This document shows, piece after piece, positions 18,228-28,775 of a stretch of 64,000 nt of DNA. The stretch's first letter is position 1, and each line of letters opens with the position of its first letter. This stretch comes from CAVWUA01 sp963758025. Its GTDB lineage: Bacteria > Planctomycetota > Planctomycetia > Isosphaerales > Isosphaeraceae. The position numbers and the translations under genes were made by a program. Below the pieces are notes generated by a model. It was not told the DNA's origin, made no database searches, and saw only the letters and a list, made by a program, of their open reading frames with translations. The stretch covers positions 1 through 64,000 of the forward strand of contig CAVWUA010000004.1 of assembly GCA_963758025.1 (NCBI GenBank). Direction: 5' to 3'.

Positions 18228-18498
18228 ATGGCAGGTCACGGTAAGAAGGCGTCCCCAGGGCGCGAAATGCGAAATTCTCGTCTCCGTGGACGACGGTCAC
18301 ATGACCTCGGTTCAGAATGTCGCCGATCGCCTCAAATCGGCCGGCATGGACGTCTCAGGTATTCTCGAAAGCATCGGGACAATTACCGGATCGGTGGACC
18401 CGTCCCGGATCGCCGAGTTACACAAAGTTGAAGGCGTCTCCAACGTCAGCCAGTCACGTACCTACCGGATCGCGCCGCCGGGTTCGGAAGTCGAGTAG
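18228..18498 (+). CDS. Small propeptide/I9-like protein beside the subtilisin (frameshifted)
   Basis: Removing one base from the CCCC at 18255-18258 joins MAGHGKKAS with the segment CEILVSVDDGHMTSVQNVAD. The resulting 89-residue protein has an alternating strand-helix pattern: ILVSVDD, then QNVADRLKSAGMDV, then GTITGSV, then RIAELHKVEGVSNVSQS. It resembles the ferredoxin-like fold of subtilisin propeptides and I9 inhibitors and of a small family often labelled ketohydroxyglutarate aldolase. The VEGVSNV segment matches the last helix and strand of propeptides. It follows the S8 peptidase by 187 bp. Whether it inhibits or chaperones the protease is inference. Confidence 0.55.
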
Positions 18499-18555
18499 TC
18501 AAAAAACAAACCCCGCCTGATATCTGGATTGATGTCCCGTCGATTGGGAGATGCG

Positions 18556-21500
18556 ATGCGGCATTCGTTGCGCCCTTGGGCCGCCACGCTGGCGGCGGTG
18601 TTCCTTTTATTCCTGCCTCCGACCCGTGCCTGGTCGCAAGCGCCCGCGGACAAGCCGCCCGAGCTGGTGGCCTCCACCGAGCCGAGAACGCCCGAGGAGG
18701 AACGGCAGGGGTTCCACCTGCCGCCGGGGTTCGAGATCCAGCTCGTCGCTCAGGAGCCGGAAATCCACAAGCCGATGAACCTGGCCTTCGACGACCGGGG
18801 ACGGCTCTGGGTCACCTGGTCGCTGGAGTATCCGTATCCGGCGAAGGATGGGCAGACCCCTCGCGACGGCGTGACGATTCTCGACGAGATCGGCGAGGAC
18901 GGCCGGGCGCGGAAGATCACCCGGTTCGCCGAGGGTTTGAACATCCCGATCGGCGTCTTGCCGCTCTCCTCGCGCGATGCACTCGTCCATAGCATCCCGA
19001 ATATCCTCCACCTGATCGACGACGATGGCGACGGCCACGCCGACCGCCGGGAACCGTTCTACACGGCGTATGGGTTCACCGACACCCACGGCATGACCAA
19101 CGCCTTCACCTGGGGCTTCGACGGCTGGATCTACGCCACCCACGGCTTCTCGAACACCTCGAACGTCCACGGCAAGGACGGCGAGACGATCACCATGCAG
19201 TCGGGGAACACCTACCGGATGCGGCCGGACGGCTCGCACCTGGAGCAGTTCACGTGGGGGCAGGTCAACCCGTTCGGCCTCTGCTTCGACCCGCTGGGCA
19301 ACCTCTACTCGTGCGACTGCCACAGCCGGCCGATCTACCTGTTGCTGCGAGGGGCCTACTACCCCAGCTTCGGCAAGCCGCACGACGGCCTCGGCTTCGG
19401 CCCGGAGATGATGAGCCACGACCACGGCTCGACCGGCATCGCGGGGATCACCTACTACGCGGCCGACCACTTCCCGCCGGAATTCCGCGACACGATCTTC
19501 ATCGGCAACGTCGTCACCAGCCGGATCAATCACGACCGGATCGAGTGGCACGGCTCCAGCCCGAAGGCGATCGCCCAGCCCGACTTCCTGGTCAGCGACG
19601 ACCCCTGGTTCCGCCCCGTCGATATCCAGTTAGGGCCGGATGGCGCCCTCTACGTCGCCGACTTCTACAACCGGATCATCGGCCATTACGAGGTCCCCCT
19701 GACCCACCCCGGGCGCGACCGCGAGCGGGGTCGGATCTGGCGGATCATCTACCGAGGCCCCGACGGCCAGCAAAAGCCGATCGCCCCTCGGTCCGACTGG
19801 ACGACCGCCTCGGTCGAGGAACTGGGCGACGACCTCGGCCATCCGAACCTGGCCGTCCGCATGAAGGCGACGAACGAACTCGCGGAACGCCGGGCCGTCG
19901 AGACCGCCCGAACCGCCATCGCCGACGGCTCGAACCCCAATCGCCGCGTCCACGGCCTCTGGGTCCTGCATCGCCTGGAAGCCCTGGACGATAACGCTCT
20001 GGAAACCTTGGCCCACGACGATGATCGGACCGTGCGGGTCCATGCGATGCGGTCTCTCGCCGAGCGGGACGACCTGCCCGAGCCGCTCCGAACCCTGGCG
20101 GTCGCGGCCCTCGGCGACTCCGATCCGTTCGTCCAGACGCGCGTCTGCCGACGCGCTCGGTCAACACCCGACCCCGGAGAACCTCCGCCCGCTGCTCGAC
20201 CTGCGGCACGAGGTCCCGGCCGACGATACACACCTTCTTCACGTCGTCCGCATGGCCTTGCGGAACCAGCTCCGGCCGGCGCCGGCCTGGACCGCGGTGG
20301 AGCAAGGGACCTGGTCCGAGGACGACCTGCGCGCCCTGGCCGACGTGGCCCCCGGCGTTCCGTCTCCCGAGTCGGCCCGGTTCCTTCTGTCGCACGTCCG
20401 CCGATTCACGGTCGAGCGGCCGGAGTTGCTCCGCTACGTCCACCACATCGCCCGCTACGGCGAGGAGGACGTCCGGGAGGATCTGCTGCGGTTCGTCCAG
20501 CACGACCAGGAGGGTGGTCGCCCGCTTCAGGCCGCGTTGCTCAAGGAGATGCAGCGCGGGGCACAGGAGCGCGGTGCCGGACTGTCGGAGGATGCCCGCA
20601 AGTGGGCGACGGAACTGGACCGCGCATTGCTCAGTTCCGGAGACGACGGGCAGATTGCCCTCGGCATCGACCTGGCCGATTCTCTGCGGCTCCGTGAGGC
20701 GCTCGATAGCCTGCGGAACCTTGTCGAAGAAGCCGGGGTCGCGGAGGGGCTGCGGGTCGCGTCGATGAATGCCCTGCTGGCCATCGATGCGGGGGCTGCC
20801 GTCGAACCGATCGGCGAGGTCCTGGGCAGTCCGTCTCAACCGCTCGGCGTGCGCGAGCAGGCGGCTGGTCTGCTCGCGAAGATGAACCGCGACGAGGCCC
20901 GCGCGAAGCTCCTGGCGGTCCTGCCGATCGCGCCGGGGCGGCTCCAGACGGCGATCGCGACCGGCCTGGCGACGAGCCGGCCGGGGGCCGAGGCGCTCTT
21001 GAACCTGGTGAGCGAAGGGAAGGCGTCCGCCCGGTTGCTCCAGGAACGCCCCGTGCAGGTCTGGCTGGACCAGTCCGGCGTGCCCGACCTGCCGAAGCGG
21101 CTCGAAACGCTGACCGCCGGCTTGCCTCCGGCCGACCAGGGGGTGCAGGAGCTCTTGCGAAAGCGGTTCCAGGGCCTCTCGACCGCGAGGACCGACGTGG
21201 CCGCCGGGGCGAAGGTCTTCGAGAAGAACTGCGCCGTCTGCCATCAAGTCGGCGGCAAGGGGGCCAAGATCGGCCCGCAGCTCGAAGGCGTCGGCCTCCG
21301 GGGAGCGGAGCGGCTGATCGAGGACCTTGCTCGACCCCAACCGGAACGTCGATCAGGCCTTCCGCGTCACGACCATCGCCCAGAAAGACGGCCAGATCGT
21401 CTCCGGCCTGGTCCTTCGCGAGGAAGGGGAAGTCATCGTCCTGGCCGACTCGCAAGGCAAGGAAATCCGCGTGCCGAAGAACGAGGTCGAGGAGCGAGCC

Positions 21501-21605
21501 ACCTCGCAACTCTCCCTCATGCCCGCGAACCTCTCCGAGCAGATTCCCGAGGAGGACTTCTATCACCTGATCGAGTTCCTGCGGGCGCAGCGGGAGCAGG
21601 AGTAG
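18556..21605 (+). CDS. Planctomycete membrane-bound dehydrogenase-like propeller with HEAT repeats and C-terminal haem c domain (frameshifted)
   Basis: A signal peptide (MRHSLRPWAATLAAVFLLF) precedes a TIGR02604-type beta-propeller (about residues 45-420: FHLPPGFEIQLVAQEPEI, then MNLAFDDRGRLWV, then DGALYVADFYN). HEAT-like repeats follow to about 880, then a TIGR02603-type cytochrome domain with one haem site (CAVCHQ). It ends EEDFYHLIEFLRAQ. These large exported proteins are expanded in planctomycetes and are presumed periplasmic dehydrogenases. The substrate is unknown. Frames change near 20150 and 21335, and both joins restore continuous homology. The start at 18556 follows GGGAG. Confidence 0.85.
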
Positions 21606-21621
21606 GATTGCGATGGGGAAC

Positions 21622-21654
21622 GGTTGATGACTGATGTGCCATCAGTCATCAACC
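21622..21654. terminator. Perfect 15-bp hairpin between convergent genes
   Basis: GGTTGATGACTGATG (21622-21636) pairs perfectly with 21640-21654 over a three-base loop. There is no T-run. It lies between the propeller-cytochrome gene and the leftward vWA gene. The extended arm ATGGTTGATGACTGA recurs at 26159-26173 just beyond the stop-proximal end of the membrane gene at 25771. Confidence 0.6.
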
Positions 21655-21678
21655 ATCTCCTCCGCATCTCCCGCCAAC

Positions 21679-23793
21679 CTACAGGTAAACCCTCCGGTTA
21701 TAGATATACCACTCGAACAGGAGCACCCCGAGCACCAGCACGGTGAGCGGCTTCCACCAGTCCTTCTGGGCGTTGATCGTGCGGCGGGTTCCTTTGACGG
21801 GGTTGTAGCCGATCTTGATCCGGTAGGCGTCAGCCTCGCTCTCGCTGACTCCCTCCGGGACGAGGCCGCGGGGGGCGATGCTGCTCTCGCGTTCGTCGAA
21901 CAGGTTGACGGGGAAGGCGAGGGTCCCTTCGTCGCCCCAGCGGGCGTGATAGATGCCCACCTGGTCGGCGTCGTTGTACACGAACGTCCCTTGCGGGGTG
22001 CGTTTCAGGGTCTGCGCGTCCCGGCCGCGGGCGTTCGTGACGGTGATCTCGTCGGTCGTGGAACTGGCCCGCAAGACGACGGGCTGGCCTGGCTGGTGGA
22101 TCTCGTTCCCGGCGGACTCCCGGGCGTTGCCCAGCTCGCGGATGCTGTTGAAGACGAACAGCGGGAAGCTGTACTTCAGGGGCCAGTCGGTGTTGAAGTT
22201 CTTCCCGTCGATCAGGGCGAAGGTCACGACCGCGTCGACGAACCCCCCGCGCGGGGCGACGAAGGCGATCGGCCCCTGATCGCTGCCGATCAGGACGTTG
22301 GAGCCGGGGGGCGGCTCGACGATCTGGGCCTTGGCGATCCGCACGAAGGCCAGGTCGCGGATGTACTGCATCAAGGGGTGGGCGACGTCCCAGTCGAGAA
22401 TCACCGGCACCTCGGCCTCCTCGGGGTTTTCGTAAGGCTTGCCGGGGGGCAAGGTGCCGAAGTAGAGGGCGTTGGCCTCGGGCGGGGTCTCGGGGCGGAA
22501 CCGGTCGTAGATGACCAGGTCGTACCGGCCGGCGGCGACCGCTCGGGTCACGTCGTCGGTGGCGGCCTCGTCCGGCGTGACGACCACCACCTCGGCAAGC
22601 TTCTCGGAGGTCGCCGTCTTCAAGGTGTCGGTCAGGTAGCGATTGCCGGGCGTGACCAGCAGGACCTGGGCCTTGCGGGGGTTACCGAAGACGGTGAAGG
22701 CGCGGTTGTCCAGCGGCAGGGCATCGTCCACCTCGATCCGCACCTCCAGCTCCACGCCGCCGGTGTCGGGCAGGTCGAACTGGAACGCCTGCTCGCTCTG
22801 CGGGTCGATCTTGAGGGCCACGGCGTCGATCAACTCGCCGCTTCCGCCGGGGCGTTCGGGATCGTGCCGCAAGAGCTTCGCCTCGGTGGCGACTGGCTCC
22901 GCGCGGTAGTTGCGGACCCGGCCGAAGACCTGGAACTGGTCGGGCTTCTCCTCGTTCCGCGCGGCCTGCAAGGCCAGCACCGCGACGTTGTCCGACGCCG
23001 GCTTCTTCCGCGACTCGACCGACTTGGCCTTCTCGGCGACCGGCTCCGGCTCCTCGGGCGGCTCACCCAGAACGATGACCTCGGGCTGGAGGTTGCCCAG
23101 ACTGAACCCCTCGACATCGGGGAAGCCGCCGTCGGTGTAGATCAGGAGCTTCGGCGGGATGACCGCCGTGGCGACCACCCCTTCCTGCAAGGCCGCGAAG
23201 TCCTTCGAGGGGTTCGCCAGCCCGGCCGCGACCTGAAGGGCCTCGCGCAGGGAGGTCGTCGCCTGCGTCGGCTCGATGCCGTTGATCCGCTGCCGGAGGA
23301 GACTGCGGTTGCCTGTATAGTTCGAGATGACCTTGGCCCGGTCGTTGAACGCGATGACCATCGCCAGATCGCCCGACTCCATCGCGTCGATGATCTTCTT
23401 CGCCTCATCCTTCGCCTTCTCCAGCCGGCTGGGGCTCACGTCGGTGGCGCTCATGCTGGCGGAATTGTCGATGGCGATCACGAACCGCTGCCCTTGCTCG
23501 ACCGTGCCCCGGACCCTCGGGCCAAGCAGGGCGAGCATCGCCAGGAGGACGGCCAGCAGTTGCAGGAACAGGAGCAGATTCCGCCGTAATCGCTGGAACA
23601 GGCTGTTGACGTGCAGGTCCTCCAGGCTCCGTCTCCAGAGCAAGGTGCTGGAGACCTGCATCGGTTTGCGCCGGAGCTTGAGGAAGTACAGCGCGATGAT
23701 CCCGACCGGCACGCCAAGCAGGATCGCCCAGGCCGTCGCGCCGAGGGGCGAGGCGAACTGTACGGGAGACTGCTGCGCCAAGAGAAGTTGCAT
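21679..23793 (-). CDS. BatA-like membrane protein with von Willebrand factor A domain
   Basis: The intact 704 residues start with a BatA-type N-terminus: a membrane helix (AWAILLGVPVGIIALYFL), then LRRKPMQVSSTLLWRR, and a second helix (about 72-95). A vWA domain follows with the metal-binding motif DNSAS near residue 110. The C-terminal region contains a large extracytoplasmic part and a final membrane helix (LTVLVLGVLLFEWYIY). BatA-like proteins work with MoxR ATPases and DUF58 proteins, and both are encoded upstream in the same gene chain. A role in envelope complex assembly is inferred. Confidence 0.85.
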   Translation of the reverse strand: MQLLLAQQSPVQFASPLGATAWAILLGVPVGIIALYFLKLRRKPMQVSSTLLWRRSLEDLHVNSLFQRLRRNLLLFLQLLAVLLAMLALLGPRVRGTVEQGQRFVIAIDNSASMSATDVSPSRLEKAKDEAKKIIDAMESGDLAMVIAFNDRAKVISNYTGNRSLLRQRINGIEPTQATTSLREALQVAAGLANPSKDFAALQEGVVATAVIPPKLLIYTDGGFPDVEGFSLGNLQPEVIVLGEPPEEPEPVAEKAKSVESRKKPASDNVAVLALQAARNEEKPDQFQVFGRVRNYRAEPVATEAKLLRHDPERPGGSGELIDAVALKIDPQSEQAFQFDLPDTGGVELEVRIEVDDALPLDNRAFTVFGNPRKAQVLLVTPGNRYLTDTLKTATSEKLAEVVVVTPDEAATDDVTRAVAAGRYDLVIYDRFRPETPPEANALYFGTLPPGKPYENPEEAEVPVILDWDVAHPLMQYIRDLAFVRIAKAQIVEPPPGSNVLIGSDQGPIAFVAPRGGFVDAVVTFALIDGKNFNTDWPLKYSFPLFVFNSIRELGNARESAGNEIHQPGQPVVLRASSTTDEITVTNARGRDAQTLKRTPQGTFVYNDADQVGIYHARWGDEGTLAFPVNLFDERESSIAPRGLVPEGVSESEADAYRIKIGYNPVKGTRRTINAQKDWWKPLTVLVLGVLLFEWYIYNRRVYL

Positions 23794-23839
23794 CGATCGA
23801 TCCCCCCGGAGGGACTGGCCTCCGTCACGTCAACTCACC

Positions 23840-23971
23840 TCAAAGCTCCGGCTCGCGGTCCGGATGTCCCGGCCGCTCCCCCTTGCGTCTGCGGATCATC
23901 ATGTAGAGCACGTACCCGACGAGCAACGCCGACAGACCCAGGAATATCAGCGGACTGGTGATCTCAGGCAT
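23840..23971 (-). CDS. Small single-span membrane protein
   Basis: A 43-residue protein with one hydrophobic helix (LIFLGLSALLVGYVLYMMI) followed by RRRKGE, so the N-terminus is probably outside. It starts MPEITSP at 23971. A longer frame exists upstream but adds nothing hydrophobic or conserved. It is 46 bp before the vWA gene and on the same strand. No function is recognised. Confidence 0.5.
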   Translation of the reverse strand: MPEITSPLIFLGLSALLVGYVLYMMIRRRKGERPGHPDREPEL

Positions 23972-24043
23972 GGACAATTCCAAAAGAAGAAGACACCTCG
24001 ACAGCCAATCTCGTGAAACCATCAAGGACGATACCGGTCAATC

Positions 24044-24691
24044 TCACCCCAGCGCCGGCCGAGGACGCCCGGCCAGCTCGTCACGGACCCAGGCCTCCAG
24101 TTGATCCTTCCAGAGCAGCCGATCCGTCCCCCGGGCCTTGCCGATCCAGCGGACGACCTCCTCGGCCCGGACGGGCAGGAAACCGCTGGAATCGTCCGGC
24201 AGGTGGACCCCATCGGGGCCGATCCGGTCAATCCGGAGCGTCTGGCCGTCGAACCGCCAGACTTCGGGGACGCCGAGAGACGCGTAGATCGCCTGCCGGT
24301 CCGTCGTCGGCCGCTCCAGGTCGATCTCGACGGCCAGGTCGGGAACCGGGTCGTCGGGCTGGTCGGGCGCCCGGCCGCCGACGATCGCCAGCTTGGCGGG
24401 GGACAGGTAGTAGCATTCATCGGCCTCCAGCCCTCGCATGACCGCCTCACGCCGCCAGCGCGATTCGCCACCGGGCTGGAATGAGATCCGCAGGCCGTAC
24501 AGAATCGCCGTGATGATCTCGTCGATCAGCTTCTTGAACCACTCATGCGCTGGCGAAGGACTCATCAGCTCCAGGACCCCGCGATCGTAGGTCAGACGCA
24601 CCGGCTGGTGACTCGTCTCGGCGGCCAGTTGCTCGTAGGTTTGCCAGGAGATGCCCCGGAGCACCACCCGACCCGATTCCACGCTCGACAT
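24044..24691 (-). CDS. Uma2-family (DUF820) PD-(D/E)XK nuclease-like protein
   Basis: The 215-residue frame starting MSSVESGR at 24691 shows the Uma2 signature: LTYDRGVLELMSPSPAHE, then DPVPDLAVEID (core acidic residues), then GVPEVWRFDG. The fold is that of restriction endonucleases, but the cellular role is unknown. The family is greatly expanded in planctomycetes and cyanobacteria. The frame remains open far upstream, but that part is a shadow of the DUF58 gene. It lies 26 bp after the DUF58 gene. A second, only distantly similar Uma2 gene is at 45537. Confidence 0.85.
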   Translation of the reverse strand: MSSVESGRVVLRGISWQTYEQLAAETSHQPVRLTYDRGVLELMSPSPAHEWFKKLIDEIITAILYGLRISFQPGGESRWRREAVMRGLEADECYYLSPAKLAIVGGRAPDQPDDPVPDLAVEIDLERPTTDRQAIYASLGVPEVWRFDGQTLRIDRIGPDGVHLPDDSSGFLPVRAEEVVRWIGKARGTDRLLWKDQLEAWVRDELAGRPRPALG

Positions 24692-24717
24692 CGGCGGGCC
24701 TCCTCGCTCTCGGGGCG

Positions 24718-25611
24718 TCACTTCACCAGCCCGCGCTGGCGGAGGTAGTTCAGGATCAGCTTGTCGAACGGGTTGTGATTGGTCGTGAAGATGTAGGTGA
24801 TGCCCCGCTTGGTACACCACTCCTTCAGGCCGCCGACGAAGGCGTTCAGGTTGTCCTTGTAGCGCTTCAGGAGCGGTGCGCTGACGGTGATCTCGGCGAT
24901 GTCGTCGTCCTCGGCGTCCACCAGGCGGAGGTCGCCGACCAGCTCCGGCTCGACCTCCTCCTGGCTCAGGACGTGGATGACGTAGATGTCCATGTTGCGG
25001 GCGACCAGGTAGCGCAGGGCGTCCTCGTAGCCGCGCTTGTCGAGGAAGTCGGAGATCACCACGACGATCCCCTTGCCGGGGTGCTTGATGGCGAACGACT
25101 TGGCGGCGGCCGTCAGGTTGCTCGCGCCGTCGGCCCTCAGGGCGTCGAGATACTGCACCACCCGGTACATCTGCGAGCGGCCCCGGATGCCCGACAGGCC
25201 CTCCTTCAGGTTGCTGCTGAAGGTGTCGAGGATCACCCGGTCGTGGTTCACCAGGCCGATGAACGACAGGGCCGCCGCCACCTGCTTGCCGTACTGGAGC
25301 TTCGTCGGGTCGCCGAAATCCATCGACAGGCTCGTGTCCAGGAGCGTGTAGAAGTGCAGGTCTTCTTCCTCCAGGAACAGCTTCAGGAAGAGCTTGTCGA
25401 GCCGGCCATAGACGTTCCAGTCGATGTGCCGCAGGTCGTCGCCGACGGTGTAGTTGCGGTGGTCGGCGAACTCCACCGACGAGCCGCGCCGCTTGCTCTT
25501 GCGCTCCCCCTTCATCCGGCCGACGAAGATCTTGCGGCTGACCAGCTCCAGTTGCTCCAGCTTGTGCAGGAACTCCGGGTCGAGCAACGGGGTCGGGGTG
25601 GTCGTCGGCAT
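24718..25611 (-). CDS. DUF58-family vWA-like protein
   Basis: The 297 residues are intact. The DUF58 core is clear: GSSVEFADHRNYTVGDDLRHIDWNVYGRLDKL near residues 44-75, followed by the vWA-like FYTLLDTSLSMDFG and IVVVISDFLD. These proteins are the usual partners of MoxR AAA ATPases, encoded here 565 bp upstream on the same strand with one small membrane gene between. They are thought to present substrates or metal-dependent ligands to the ATPase. Cytoplasmic, with no membrane segment seen. Confidence 0.93.
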   Translation of the reverse strand: MPTTTPTPLLDPEFLHKLEQLELVSRKIFVGRMKGERKSKRRGSSVEFADHRNYTVGDDLRHIDWNVYGRLDKLFLKLFLEEEDLHFYTLLDTSLSMDFGDPTKLQYGKQVAAALSFIGLVNHDRVILDTFSSNLKEGLSGIRGRSQMYRVVQYLDALRADGASNLTAAAKSFAIKHPGKGIVVVISDFLDKRGYEDALRYLVARNMDIYVIHVLSQEEVEPELVGDLRLVDAEDDDIAEITVSAPLLKRYKDNLNAFVGGLKEWCTKRGITYIFTTNHNPFDKLILNYLRQRGLVK

Positions 25612-25770
25612 CGGGAACCTCGTTCAAGGCGGACCGCCAGATTGGCAGTTGGCTTCGTTTGGTATTTCGATCACTTTTCGGGACAGGGAACGGAGTTACG
25701 GCGAAAATCCGCCCCCTTGACTTAGAGTCGTCGCCGCCCGCCCTTCCGTTCACCGGTCTTTTCCATCACA

Positions 25771-26142
25771 TCATGCATGAATCCAATCAGAGAGGGCGAA
25801 CAGGACGAGCATCAGGGCGACGGCGAAGCCCAGGGCGATTGTCCAGGGGACGAGGGCGGCCAGGACGATCACCCAGCGCGCGCCGGGGCGGTCGGACGGA
25901 TGCCGGTGCAAAAACGTGACGGCCGAGAACCAGCTTTCGAGGATCACGAAGATCCCCCCGACCGTCACGGCCACGCCCAGGGTCGCGTCGAACGACCACG
26001 CCCAGGCCGACGCGGCGAGCAGGGCGGCGACCAGGCCGATCAGGCAAGCGAGGTCGCCGGACGTGTACGCCAGCGGCTCGACCTTCGGCGGCACCCGATC
26101 TTCCGACGGCGGCGAGGGGGGCGGATCGTAGATGTCACGCAT
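25771..26142 (-). CDS. Membrane protein of unknown function in the MoxR cluster
   Basis: The 123-residue protein has a Pro-rich cytoplasmic start (YDPPPSPPSEDRVPP) and three hydrophobic helices (LACLIGLVAALLAASAWAW, then LGVAVTVGGIFVILESWF, then WVIVLAALVPWTIALGFAVALML). It lies between moxR and the DUF58 gene, 33 bp after the former, so it is probably co-transcribed. I do not recognise the family. Confidence 0.6.
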   Translation of the reverse strand: MRDIYDPPPSPPSEDRVPPKVEPLAYTSGDLACLIGLVAALLAASAWAWSFDATLGVAVTVGGIFVILESWFSAVTFLHRHPSDRPGARWVIVLAALVPWTIALGFAVALMLVLFALSDWIHA

Positions 26143-26175
26143 GCGGAATCAACGTCTCATGGTTGATGACTGAGA

Positions 26176-27208
<1,033 letters not shown>

Positions 27209-27220
27209 GGATGCGGTTCC

Positions 27221-27894
27221 TCAGGCGGTCGGATGGTTGACGGTCGGTCTTGTGTTGTTTTGAGGTTCGGGGTTCGCGGAAACGTCGCCTCCGCGGCGTC
27301 GGGGGCCGAGCACCTGGCCGAGGATCGCCCCGACGGCTCCGAAAGCCAGCGCGAGCAACTCATGGCCGAGCAGGCGGGCATTCGCCATCTTGCCCACGAC
27401 CATCCGGTACTGAGTCTTGTAGGCATCTTCGAGGAGTCTCGTAATCGGCGTAGATTTTCTCCTCGGCGGGCGTCAAACCGCGTACGTGTTTATAACTTTG
27501 TGGTCGTCAGGACGTGCGTCCCGTCCGGGCGCGTGCCGACGAGGTAGTTCCGTGCGAACGCGGGCTCTTGCAGGGTGGGCAGGGGGTGCAGGTCCCGAGC
27601 GACGTTACGCACGAGGTCCTTCATCGGCAGGAGCGTGACCGAGGCCCGGCTCCCGGTTTCCCAGGGGATCGGCAGGAACGCCAGCAGGATATACCCCCAG
27701 CCGAACAGGGCGAACCCGCGCCAGGGGGCGGGGTCGGGCCGGACGATCGCCCCGAGCAGGGCGACGAACAGCACGATCCAGGTCGCCGCGACGAAGGCGA
27801 GGGTGGCCTCATCCGAGCCGTCGCGCATCGCGGCCAGGCCGCACGCCAGGACGACCACCAGAACGAGCACGCTCGCCAGGTTCAGGCGGTTCAT
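27221..27894 (-). CDS. Membrane protein, second copy of a tandem duplication (frameshifted)
   Basis: MNRLNLASVLVLVVVLACGLA begins a protein with three N-terminal helices (second VAATWIVLFVALLGAIV, third FALFGWGYILLAFLPIPW), the same as the neighbouring gene. Two frame changes (near 27500 and 27430) lead through GLTPAEEKIYADYET and QYRMVVGKMANARLLGHELL to a last helix (LALAFGAVGAILGQVLG). Function is unknown. The gene lies directly upstream of moxR. Whether the breaks are assembly errors or real decay cannot be told from one sequence, but both copies share the same ends, which favours working genes. Confidence 0.5.
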
Positions 27895-27962
27895 GGCGCG
27901 GTTCCCCCGACTGGAACCGCCACCTCCGTTGCGGGAGATCGCTGGTCCGAGGTTCCGAAGCT

Positions 27963-28600
27963 TCACGGGTAGACGGACCGACATCGGATCGCCAACCCGA
28001 ACCCAGCATCCGACCAACGATCGCGCCGAAGGATGCGATGACGAGAGTGAACATCAGATGCCCGATGACTCGGGCATTGGCCGCACGAATCAAGGATGGA
28101 GCGCGTAGGCGCTGAAGAATATTTTCGTGTTCTCGTGATAAGCCTCAAGTGCCGACTCCTCGGTGGGTGTGAGTTTCCGGACGCTCTCGGTCGGACCCGC
28201 CGTTGCCCTGAGCTGGTGCGTGCCGTCTTCGAGCGTGAGCACGTCGAACCCGTCGAGGAAGGCGGGCGGGCCTGGCATGACCGGCGGAGGATGCAGTCGA
28301 TCGCTGAGAAACTGGACGATCGGCTGCGTCGGCCGGAGCGCGTTTCGACGGCTCGATCTCGTATTTCCAGGGGATCGGCAGGAATGTCAGCAGGAAGTAG
28401 CCCCAGCCGAACAGCGCGAACCCGCGCCAGGGGGCCGGGCGGGGACGAAGGTTCGCTCCGAGCAGGGCGACAAACAGCACGACCCAGGTCGCGGCGGCGA
28501 CGGCCATGGTGGCCGCGTCGGAGCCGTCGCGCATCGCGGCCAGGCCGCACGCCAGGACGACCACCAGACCGAGCACACTGGCCAGGTTCAGGCGGTTCAT
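27963..28600 (-). CDS. Membrane protein, first copy of a tandem duplication (frameshifted)
   Basis: The N-terminus MNRLNLASVLGLVVVLACGLA is nearly identical to that of the gene starting at 27894. It includes ALFGWGYFLLTFLPIPW and then diverges. In other frames come GFDVLTLEDGTHQL and KLTPTEESALEAYHENT, then a final helix region ANARVIGHLMFTLVIASFGAIVGRMLG that aligns with the other copy. At least two frame changes are needed (near 28350 and 28090). The 3' end is approximate. It follows the giant vWA gene after a palindromic element. Confidence 0.5.
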
Positions 28601-28647
28601 GGCGAGACTCCCCGGCGATCTCCATCACCCCGGTCTCTGCGGTGGCC

Positions 28648-28721
28648 GGGTGGCTGGGGTCTCGTCCGCGAGACCCCGGTCTGCTCGCGCCGGGGTCTCG
28701 CGGACGAGACCCCAGCCACCC
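28648..28721. repeat. Perfect 32-bp inverted repeat (REP-like palindromic element)
   Basis: Left arm 28648-28679 and right arm 28690-28721 are perfect reverse complements with a 10-base loop. Each arm is itself a hairpin, GGGGTCTCG around TCCG pairing CGAGACCCC. It sits between the giant vWA gene and the duplicated membrane genes. A diverged single arm is seen at 42244-42277, so this belongs to a dispersed family. Confidence 0.85.
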
Positions 28722-28775
28722 CACAACGAAGATGAAATTTCTCCCGAGCACCGGGCACCGGAAAACCGAGGCGGC

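Noticed and set aside
16556..18229. A 557-residue open frame on the minus strand
   Set aside because: Antisense to the subtilisin gene with a complete catalytic triad; composition is Arg/Gly/Val-rich shadow sequence.
19745..21340. A 531-residue minus-strand open frame
   Set aside because: Antisense shadow of the HEAT and cytochrome parts of the propeller protein.
21634..23589. A 651-residue open frame on the plus strand
   Set aside because: It is fully antisense to the intact BatA-like vWA gene, shows no domain pattern, and arises from the high GC third-position bias.
24692..25753. Long N-terminal extension of the Uma2 protein
   Set aside because: This stretch is an out-of-frame reading of the DUF58 gene; the Uma2 family start is at 24691.
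28621..28760. Coding sequence reading GVAGVSSARP across the palindrome
   Set aside because: This peptide is a translation of the palindromic element and is not a real protein end.
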